A DNA stretch of 26,516 nt. Origin: Calocera cornea HHB12733 (lineage: Eukaryota > Basidiomycota > Dacrymycetes > Dacrymycetales > Dacrymycetaceae). The notes below the pieces were generated by a model. That model did no database searches. It was not told the origin of the DNA and saw nothing but the letters and a program-made list of their open reading frames with translations. Each line of letters starts with the position of its first letter. Within the stretch, counting starts at the first letter, position 1. The DNA lies in NCBI GenBank assembly GCA_001632435.1, contig KV424143.1, forward strand, positions 9,500 through 36,015, given 5' to 3'. Both the position numbers and the translations under genes were made by a program. Of this stretch, positions 18,463 through 26,516 are shown in pieces.

Positions 18463-19988
18463 ATGGCCGACAGTGACGAGTCTGCGCACGGGGCAGGCCA
18501 CGGTCACCACCCATCTCCGACACCGTCGTCGCCGTCGTCGAGCGCAACCCGGGTCGCCACCGTGTTAGCGCCCGTCCCTTCACACCATCACCCTCCCCGG
18601 CCGCCGCCGCCGCCGCCGCCTCCCCACCCCCTCACCCCGTACTGCAATCAAAGAGCGATGTCGAACCTGCCGGACGAGCTCGTGCAGTGGCTCTTCACCC
18701 CCTCGGCGCTGTACGCCACGCCCTCGCAGGCAGACGGGTACAGCGTGCAGCAGGAGCGGGTCGAGCGTGCGCGGGGCGTCGAGTTCCTCTTCCGCGTCGG
18801 GCTACAGCTGGGCATGTGCGTAGTATTCCCCACTCTAACATGTTATGTTATGCTATGATGGTGCGGGTGTGCTGATGGGCAGCGCGAAAGGCACCAGCAC
18901 ACAATGTCCGCCGCCGCCGTCTTCTTCCACCGCTTCTACATGCGTTACTCCTTCCTCGACTACCACCGTTTCGTGCGTCCCCCCCTCTCCCACCACATCC
19001 CCCGCCCGCCCCCTAACACCCCCTACAGGAAATAGCCGCAACCTGCCTGTTCCTCGCGGGCAAAGTCGAGGAGAACGGGCGCAAGCTGCACGATGTCGCC
19101 TGCGCGATCATCATAAAGCTGCACCGCACCTCCTCCTCGCAATCTCAGTCGACGACGGACCTGCTCAAGACACACGAGCGCGAGGTAGCGCGGTTCGAGC
19201 ACCTCATAACGGTGTACGAGCTGCTTCTGGCCGACGCGCTCGCGTTCGACCTCGAGGTCGCGCACGCCCAGGGCGTCCTCGTCATCGCGCTCGACGCGCT
19301 GCTCGCGCCGGACGATGTCGGCGACCTCAGCTGGACAATCGCAAACGACACGCTGTACACCGTGCTGTGTGTGCTGCACCCGGCGCGCGTCCTCGCAGCA
19401 GCGTGCTACCTCCTCGCCCTCGCCCTCCTGCGCCAGCCCGCCCTCCCCTGGGCCGCCTACCTCGCCCCCGGCACGCCTGGCCCCGAGCAGGAGAAATGGC
19501 GCGACGCGTTCGGCCTCTCCTCTGCCGAGGACCTGAAAGGCGTCAGGGACGCGGCGAGCGTGATGCTCGAGTTCTGGCGGTCGATGGACGACGAGACCAG
19601 GCGGCTGTTCAACACCAAGCTGGAGGATATCCCGGCGCACTTGGGGCAGCTGAGCCCGCCGGAGGAGGGGAGGGACCTGGCCTCCTACGCGCCTGTCGCC
19701 CAGAGTCCACATGTGAATGGGAATGGGAACGGCACCGGGGGAGGGGGAGGGGCGGACAGCGACGGGAAAGTGTGGACGGTCGTAGGCGGGGAGGGCACGC
19801 CCTGGCAGAGTCAGAGCGGGCCCGGCACGCCCTGGGCTTCGGGAGGGGTGGGCGGGTCGCCTGCCGCTGGGCGGGCGATGCAGGAGGGGGTGGACGGAGC
19901 GATGGGGGCGGAGCAGAGGGGGCCGATGGGCACGTCCACGCCGAGGGGGAGGGGCTCGCCCTGGGCTGCGACGCCGCCTTCAGCCTAG
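18463..19988 (+). CDS. Cyclin K/T/Ctk2-type cyclin of an RNA polymerase II CTD kinase, 464 aa
   Basis: Exons 18463-18815, 18891-18972, 19029-19988. Introns: GTGCGT to GAAAG, and GTGCGT to CTACAG; the first acceptor lacks a pyrimidine before AG but is the one that restores the conserved frame. The cyclin fold is clear: RGVEFLFRVGLQLGM, then SAAAVFFHRFYMRYSFLDYH, then EIAATCLFLAGKVEENGRKL and HEREVARFEHLITVYELLL. This pattern fits cyclins K/T/C/L, which partner Cdk9- or Ctk1-like kinases that phosphorylate the polymerase II tail in the nucleus. The C-terminus from about residue 380 is Gly/Pro/Ser-rich and disordered with GTPW repeats. The start is uncertain: ATG 18658 (MSNLPDELVQWLF) removes a low-complexity 65-residue N-terminus and may be the true one. 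Confidence 0.87.
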
Positions 19989-20072
19989 CACTTCCCCTCT
20001 CTTCCCAAGAGCAGCATTGCACAATGTATCATTACCTCTCCCCACCAACGTAGTTTCCCGATCCCGATAATA

Positions 20073-21154
20073 CTAGTCGCTGTCGTCGAACGTGATCCCC
20101 GGTCCCTCATCTTCCTCCTCGTCCGCCTCGCGCGGCTCCGTCCGGTCGTACTTGCTGATGTCGACGCTCTCCGCGCCCTCCTCGCCGAGCGCCTCGTCCT
20201 CCTTGGCGAGATTGCGATCCCGCTCGAACAGCTGTCTCCCTGCGCAGCATCAGCCTCCAGCCTGGAAGTATAATGACAAGTAGGAGACGCGCACCAGTAA
20301 GCTTCGTCTTTGACCTCCTGAACTCTTCCCGCTCCTTGGGCGTCATCCCGCGCATCTTGTCCTCTTCCTCCCTCTCCATCCTCCGCCTCATCTCAGCATT
20401 AAACTGCTCCTTCCACGCCGCGAACGAGTCGGCCGTCACGGCCGTCCCCCGGGCCCGGTGCGCCTCGGCCTCAGCCTCGATCCGCGCCTTCTCGGCTTCC
20501 CGCGCTTGCAGCTCCTCCGCCCGCCCTTGGATGAGCGCAGACATTGCGCTCTGCAGGTGCGTCACGAGCGTGAACACCATCGCCATCCCTAGGCTATCCT
20601 CGCCCTGCCCTCCCACACAAACATGTCAGCATCAGCGCCACCTGCCTAGCGAACCCCCAGCGGGAGGGGAAGAGGGAAGAGAGACGAAGCACGAAGCACG
20701 CACCGCCAGCCGCAGCCCGTCCAGCAACGTCTCCCTCTCTAGCTCAGTCAGCTCGCCCTCCAGCTCCTCGAGCGACAGCTCCGGTATCTCGCTGGGGTAG
20801 GTCGGGGGGTACTTGACGTGTAGGGAGAGGGTGACTAGGTGGGACGGTGAGCCGGGCAACGAAGGGCGCGGAGCAGTATGGGAGAAGGTGAAGGGGCTCA
20901 CGGGGGTCGGAGGAGGAGGGTGCATCGGACTCGACTCGGATCTTCAGCTCGGTGTGGGATATTCCTGTGTGGGCGGGCGTGTCAGAGTCTGCCTGACGAG
21001 GCGGGGGAACGAGGACAATGCGCACGTTCGAGCTCCTCGGGAAAGATACTCTCCAGCACCTCGAACTCCTCCTGTAACGTCTGCTCGAACTCGTCTGTGC
21101 CCAAGTTCAGTATCACCGCGCTCGCTCAAGCAAGGTGGTTGACGCACCAGACAT
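20073..21154 (-). CDS. GIR2: RWD-domain protein, RWDD1/Gir2-like, six exons, 248 aa
   Basis: Exons on minus strand: 21154-21148 (only 7 nt, ATGTCTG), 21094-21026, 20964-20902, 20834-20704, 20604-20295, 20239-20073. All junction phases close to 249 codons. The RWD domain covers about residues 3-100: DEFEQTLQEEFEVLESIFPE at the start and the hallmark VKYPPTYPSEIPEL (55-66). Then GEDSLGMAMVFTLVTHLQ, an Arg/Glu-rich helix, ESFAAWKEQF-like TADSFAAWKEQFNAEM, and an acidic end EADEEEDEGPGITFDDSD. This is the order and size of Gir2/RWDD1, which binds Gcn1 and the GTPase Rbg2/DRG2 at ribosomes and restrains Gcn2 signalling. Neighbours do not bear on this role. Confidence 0.92.
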
Positions 21155-21572
21155 CGTGAGTAATGTACAGTGCGCGAATCAGAGAATTAAGTGTAGCCAA
21201 GCGCCCTTGCGCATGCGCGTGCTGGTCGAGATCGGACAGCGAAAGTCAGTGGCGTTGTTGATATTTTCGGGTCCAGTACACCCGCGTATTGGGGCAAGCC
21301 CTATGGGCTATGGGTGGCAGTGTTCATAGGCCCCTCATAATTTAACTCCGTTTGCCCCCGCTTGCTTCCGTCTCTACCCGAGCCGGTCCAGGCCCATAGC
21401 CGGTCACTTCACACTGCAAAGGCACTGAGTCAGGGTCCATTGTTAAAATTAACTGTAAGACTAACAACGCCGTGCTGGCTACTCTCAGTTGCTAGCCACT
21501 AGGCCAGTCCTACAGTCTCCCCTACTCAAGCTACACTACTCTGGCCACCTCCATAGACCCCCCCCCCCCCCC

Positions 21573-21604
<32 letters not shown>

Positions 21605-21657
21605 AGCCCCCCCCCCCCCCCTAGATCCCTCTCCACCTCTTAGGATCACTTTCCACT
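21155..21657. other. Intergenic stretch ending in a poly-C tract
   Basis: Upstream of both the leftward RWD gene and the rightward KDZ-associated gene. The part 21190-21550 is less GC-rich than the RWD gene and has no ORF of note. It ends in the poly-C tract at 21558-21621, 36 nt before the KDZ-associated ATG. It would be the place to look for a transposon terminus. Confidence 0.45.
21558..21621. repeat. Interrupted poly-C tract, 64 nt
   Basis: Almost pure C on the plus strand, broken only by A at 21573 and AG at 21605-21606. Confidence 0.95.
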
Positions 21658-23930
21658 ATGCTCCTCATCGAGCTTGTCGAACAACTTTGGCGTCGCCGCA
21701 CGGAGCTGGCCAACATCACTGTTGACCAAGCTTCCCAGTTCTTCAGTCTCACCCGGCGCCTGCAAAATCGCATTGCATGGCAACAGATCACGCATACTGG
21801 CGCTGCCGACACCCCCCCCGCGGAGTTACCCCACTCCATCACTGCTTTCCTTGCCGACGGCCTACAGGCTACTGTCCAGCAGATTCACTCTCTCTGGACA
21901 GCCCTGTCGCCCGCGGCTTGGGCCCCTAGCAAGGATCCCACCCGGCTCACGTTCCCCGCGCTGGATGCTGTCGACGTTCTTGCCCAAAAGGCTCAAGACT
22001 TTGACCTTGGTAACACATCATCTCATTCACCTCCCCATCTATACTCACGCTCTATCAGGGTTTGAGCACTTCTATCCCCCCACCCGCGTCTGTATTCGCG
22101 ACGACTGTCCCCACTACCTCCAGCACCACACACGAGCAAGACTCACCTTTCGAAACCAGCACTACGCTGGTCTCTACACCCTCGGCCACGGCGCCGTCCC
22201 CGTCATCCTCCACTCCCTCCGATGCCGGGCCTGCTCTGCCACGTACCACCTCAACTACTTCCGGGCGAACGACTCTCTTGGCGACCAAGCTCGTATCTAC
22301 TATGGTGGTCAGCCCCACGTCATCCAAGCCGAGAAGCACATGGTCTTCGAAGACCGCCTCTGTCACCTGTTCCGCTCCCAAACTGTCCACGCCCAGTACG
22401 TCCCTCACGCTCTCCCCTGCCCGCACCACCCTCCCGGCCGTGACGCATGACACCCGAAGATCTTCTACTCACCTTACTCTCCTCACCAGTGCATCAGCCT
22501 CTGCAATTGCAGAGATCTTTAATGCCAGCATGGCCTCGCCTCCCGCCCCATCTCTCGGCGCCTTCCAGCCAGCCCCCCTGCGCGGCGAGTCGATCGCCGA
22601 CTTGTTCGATCTCTACTCCCTGCTGCTCCATCACAGCAAGCAGGGCACCAACCTCCGGCTGCCCGAGATGGCCCTCAACCAAGCTGATCGCCTCAGGGAC
22701 GCCATGCAACAGCGCAACATCTTCATGTCGCAAAACGGACAGCCCCAATGGGCTCACACGTGCAGCGAGTGCACCAAGGTCATCGAGCGCAACGGCAAGC
22801 CACGTAAGTGCAGCAATTGATTTCATTTTCGGCCCTCATCTTCCTGCCAGACGTCCTCACCTGTGCGGTCACGGACGGTCTTGCGATAGGCCGGCCGTGC
22901 TGTCGTGTTCACAACTGCGCACTCCCCCTCCCCACCCCCAAGGCACGCTACTGCCTCACCCACGCGCACCTCGACGCAATCTGCATTGTCCAAGGCTGCG
23001 GCGCACCTGCTCGATCAGGTATGCAGACGTGCGAGGAACCTGCTCATGTGGCTCGGGAGGATGCGTACCGGTCATCTGGCCAGTCCTTCGGCATTCTCAA
23101 CCAGCGGCGGCGGCAGGCTTATCTTCGAGCGCGCGTTGCTCCTGGTCAGGTGGGCGAGCTCCTGAGCGGCGACGAGTGGAGCGAGTCGGAGGACGACGGC
23201 CTTAGCGAGCTGGAGGAGGTCCAGGCTGCTGGTGTCGACCTCAGGACACAAGAGACCACCCAACCGACGAGTAAGAAGCGGCGTCGGGACGTACCCCATC
23301 CCCTGCCCCCTGGAAAGAAGGTCCGCGCCCAGTTTGGCCGGCACCGGACGCACAACGAACAGTTTGTTGTGCGTCCCTGCGGCGTTATCGTGGGCCGGGG
23401 CACATTCTACGGTGCAGAGTCCGTATCCTCTGTCGCGGTACGTGTAGACTGCCGTCAGCCGTTGTTCTGGCTGATCGACCATGCAGAAGTTCCTCAAGTC
23501 GATATTCCCCATGATTCGCTCCATGCCGCAGGTTCTGTTCTTCGACAACAGCTGCTCCCTTCGTCGTTGGCTTCAAGACCGCCCCGAAGCCGCCCATTTC
23601 AAGAACACTGCCCTCGTCGTCGATGTCTTCCATTACAAGTCGAAGCACAGCCAAGAAGACGTCTTCTGCAGTACGCACTGCAACCCCGCGGCGTATCCCG
23701 ATTTGTACGATGTCGATAACAAGCGGTGGACGTTCAACTCGTCAGCCTGCGAACAGGCCAACGCCTGGCTGAGGAAGTACCAAGGGCAACTTCGCGAAAT
23801 GAGTGCCATTCGGTTCGAATTCTTCTTGGACGAGGTGATTATGGCCAAAAACGAGGCGACAGTGGAGGACTTGAGGCGCCGGGGACATGAGCCCCACCTA
23901 CGGCCCGCTAGTTCGTTTCGAGACAATTAG
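21658..23930 (+). CDS. CxC5/CxC6 cysteine-cluster protein associated with KDZ transposases, five exons, 677 aa
   Basis: Exons 21658-22009, 22059-22395, 22490-22803, 22851-23437, 23487-23930; all phases agree and no stop or frameshift breaks it. CxC5-type region: CIRDDC (129-134) and CRAC (173-176) around a His/Tyr-rich stretch. CxC6-type region: CSEC (321-324), then LTCAVTDGLAIGRPCC, HNC, YCLTHAHL, and CIVQGC (339-384), a probable zinc-binding DNA-contact module. A basic, nuclear-signal-like SKKRRR follows near residue 488. The C-terminal exon resembles the RNase H-like end of KDZ proteins: VLFFDNSC, VVDVFHYKSKHSQEDVFC, FNSSACEQANAWL. Asp550, Asp576 and Glu619 could be acidic catalytic residues, which is inference. 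The gene is expected to act in the nucleus, either as part of a transposon or domesticated. Confidence 0.85.
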
Positions 23931-24003
23931 GCATTAGAGCTTGTACACATAAGTCGGGTATTACAATGAAAATACAGGAGGGGTATCCTCCTTGCTGGGC
24001 AGC

Positions 24004-26516
24004 TCATTTGTGCCGCAGCTCCTCTCCCTCCGCCTCGTCAGTCCTCTGCAGCAACCCCTCTTGCCTCTTCCGTTCCTTCATCGCCTTCCACTCCTTCCAC
24101 GAGTACTTCTTGGCCCCCTTCTGTGGCTCCGTCGACGGCTTGGCTTCTAGCTCGCTACGCTGCTCTGACGGCGCTGGCTGAGGCAAGGCGGGTGCGGGTG
24201 CGGGTGCCGATGCGGGTGCGGGTGTGGGTGCGGGTGCCGATGCGGGTGCGGGTGTGGGTGCGGGTGCCGATGCGGGTGTGGGTGCGGGTGCCGATGCGGG
24301 TGCCAATGTCGGTGTGGAGGCGGCGGCGGGCGGTCCTGGCGCCGGGGTAACACCACCCACAGAGTCGACTGCCATGCTTGCTGTCTCCTCCGCAAGCTTA
24401 TCCCACATAGCCGCTTCCGCAGCTCTCTGGGCCTCCTCCTTCCTCGCCTTCTCCTCCGCCGCCCACGCCTGCTGCCTCGCCTTCTCTTCTGCAGCCCTCG
24501 CCTTCTCCTCCGCCTTCTCCCTCTCCCTCCGCCGATGAGGCATCTCCGGGACCGGTCCAGCGTCTTCCCCAGCGGCTGACTTTAGCGCATGATCTCGCAG
24601 TTCCAGAGGGATCTGGTCTGCAAAGAGCGGGTCTGATAGCCTGTGAGGCATGGCTTTGGCGTTCAGAGCTTCACGCGACCTCAACAGCGATTGGGATGTG
24701 GTGCCGTCCCCGATACGCATGGGTATCGGCACGACTTCCGCTCCAGGCATGTATCCAGGGTAGTCATACACGCCAGCCTCCGGCACACTTTGCCGTTCGC
24801 CATGCCACGACGCTAGGTAGGGTGCAGCTGCCCCATCTCCAAGCGCGACGACGGTTTGGCGCACGGAAGGACGGATCCGAGCGACAGTCTCCCAAGCTTT
24901 CCCCTGACCTTCTGGCTTGATCGCAACCGCAGCGGTCATGTCGTCCGCCGTCATCCGGTCCCCATGTTCGCTCCAAGCCACTTGGTTGGCCTTCCTGTGG
25001 TGCGGGTGTTGGCGAGTGTTGTTCTTCAGCTGGTTCATCCTTAGCGCGTCGCGGCGGCGAAGGGTGTCCTTCTTCACGCGGAACGCCTTCCGGATCTGCG
25101 GGGTCGGCGCATTGGCGATCAAGTACTCAAGCTTGCACTTAACCCACTCATCCGTGTCGCAGACGGGGTACTTTGCGTTGGGCGACTCGCGCAGCAGAGG
25201 GATCATGTCTGCGTACAACTTCTCCCTTTCCCGTTCAGGCACAGTCTCGCTCAATACACCAACGTAGTTACCGGTCCAGGGCCGATTCTCCAGAGTCCAG
25301 GGGTATTGGCGCAGGTAGGCCGCGTCGATGTAGTTCAGCATGCCCAGTAGATCGCGGCATTTGCACTGTGTGACCAGCCAGATCTGCTCAGCCTCCTTGA
25401 AGATGACCGGGACCCGGAAGATATTCCAGTCGATCCGCGCGGCCCACCGTTCATTGAGGTTCGCATACTGGGCCTTCACTCGATGATCCGGGACAGCTGC
25501 GAGACGAGCGCGTGCGTTGCTCAAGACCCAGCGATGGAACGACCGCAGATGCGCCACGTAACAAGGGTGTACGATCCCGGGGGCGTCTGCCTCAGTCGAT
25601 TCGGGCGAAAAGGCTTCCGGCACCAAGAGCACCCACAGCACTTTGGCGCTTAGCGGATCGGCGGGGGGACCTTCGCAATAACCGCGGTGTGGGAACGACC
25701 CATTCCACTCTTGTGCATATACGGTCCAGTCGTTTGGCCCTCGGCAGCGAAGTTCTCTTTCGTGGCAAGCCTCGTCCCATCGCACGTCATGGAGGTCCGA
25801 GCTGTATCCGAGTATTGCCCGGCGATGAGCAGTCAACAGGTCGAAGGCGGCAGCCTGTTGCGCCTTTGTGAGCGGGAGTACGTCGAACCGGACCAACGGT
25901 ATCTGCTCCACGGACAGGACAGACAGCATAGACCTGTCTCTGCGCGCGCAAGCTAGACTGGGCTCCAGCGCAGACAGCATGCCCACTCGAGGCAAGATGC
26001 TTGTGGAGGAGGAGGCACCTGCGCAACATTATTAGACCAGGAGCTCGTTGGTGCGTGCAGCTCACTCACCAAGGTTCATCGCACTCTCCATTGCCTGCCC
26101 TTTTTTCTCCTCATCTAGACCCTCCGACTCTGTAGCGTTGTCTACAACTCATCAGTATGTGTACATTCACCAGCTATATGCCACGCACCATCCTCCCGCA
26201 GACGTCCTTGGTTGCCTGCAAGCAAGGCTCTTGTAGCGGGTGGATGAAATCCTAGACTCGACGTCGAGAAGGGCATGATGCTGGAGGCCGGGTGCGGCGT
26301 AGTCGTTCGGAGGGTGGCGACAGGGAGGGATCCGAGGAGCACGGGTGCCTTGCACGGCTGCCCGGCGAGCGAGATGAGCGTGACGAGCGCGGGTACCTTA
26401 CGAATACGGTTGCCCGGCTTTGTCGGCCAGTGGGTTGAACAGCGGCACCAGTGACGGTTACCGCTGTTTGCCTTCGTCCTGCCTGGGGTGGTTCGATGAG
26501 CAGGCGTTGGCCAGAG
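24004..26516 (-). CDS. Large protein of unknown function with Ala/Pro repeat, 5' end cut by window
   Basis: Exons on minus strand: from beyond 26516 to 26189, 26141-26070, 26018-24004 (804 codons in the window plus stop). Introns are 47 nt (GTGCGT to TTGTAG) and 51 nt (GTGAGT to GCGCAG). The first exon is open from the window edge. An alternative is a start at ATG 26091 (MESAMNLGASS). I do not recognise the family. Visible parts: a Ser/Pro-rich N-terminal segment (SSIMPFSTSSLGFHPP), a folded-looking globular region of about 300 residues with Trp, Tyr and Cys (RVPVIFKEAEQIWLVTQCKC, RQYPWTLENRPWTGNYVGVL), and a basic stretch. A coiled-coil-like run of AEEKARQQAWAAEEKARKEE follows, then an Ala/Pro array coded by a minisatellite, and a Lys-rich end KKYSWKEWKAMKERKRQ. 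It converges with the KDZ-associated gene, 73 nt away, so both may belong to one element. Confidence 0.75.
24187..24310. repeat. 30-nt minisatellite inside the Ala/Pro-rich coding region
   Basis: Two perfect 30-nt units (24211-24240 and 24241-24270), then a 24-nt unit lacking six bases, plus partial copies on each side. All unit lengths are multiples of three, so frame is kept. The units encode ASAPAPTPAP-like repeats on the minus strand. Confidence 0.9.

Larger units (their letters stand above)
21557..23950 (+). mobile_element. KDZ-associated (Kyakuja-Dileera-Zisupton type) element, bounds unresolved
   Basis: Called from its gene product, a CxC5/CxC6 protein with a transposase-like C-terminal part. 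I could not find terminal inverted repeats or a target-site duplication by eye, so the limits given are only those of the gene and the poly-C tract. It could be a domesticated host gene. Confidence 0.35.

Noticed and set aside
18845..20053. 402-codon plus-strand ORF over the cyclin gene
   Set aside because: Arg/Pro/Gly-rich shifted frame; the cyclin motifs are in the other frame.

Overview
The window looks like nuclear DNA from a GC-rich basidiomycete, most likely an agaricomycete. Genes are split by short introns (about 46-100 nt) with GTRNGY-type donors, CTRAC/CTGAY branch points and CAG acceptors. Several encoded families are typical of such genomes: a KDZ-transposase-associated CxC5/CxC6 protein, a secreted protein with an 'NTCDDANDAVGC' block, and an F-box/LRR-like protein. 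I rebuilt spliced models by hand and checked reading phase across every junction. No tRNA, rRNA, CRISPR array or bacterial-type feature was seen.

Left part, 1-12.5 kb, all genes on the minus strand: an SDR oxidoreductase cut by the left edge (28-1120), a secreted 211-aa protein of unknown function (1560-2478), and four small cysteine-rich genes A (3850-4235), B (7664-7978), C (9146-9403) and D (11669-12527). An F-box-type protein (5774-7279) lies inside the series, in a stretch with visibly lower GC. B, C and D share the N-terminal pattern M-C-x8-Y-x2-C and a C-x2-C pair. B and C have several cysteines at identical positions. I read A-D as a diverged tandem paralogue array, and it is the best candidate here for an undescribed system. 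The spacers are long and hold several simple repeats of period 7.

Middle part, 13-21.2 kb, is dense housekeeping territory on alternating strands: mitochondrial ribosomal protein bS21m (+), a phytanoyl-CoA dioxygenase-family enzyme (+), a secreted Ser/Thr-rich protein whose last exons and introns are tandemly duplicated (-), a CTD-kinase type cyclin (+), and an RWDD1/Gir2-like RWD protein (-) whose first coding exon is only 7 nt.

Right part, 21.5-26.5 kb: a long poly-C tract, then an apparently intact five-exon CxC5/CxC6 KDZ-associated gene (+), and a convergent gene of unknown function (-) with an Ala/Pro minisatellite that runs off the right edge. These two genes end 73 nt apart and may belong to one mobile or formerly mobile unit, but I could not find its termini.
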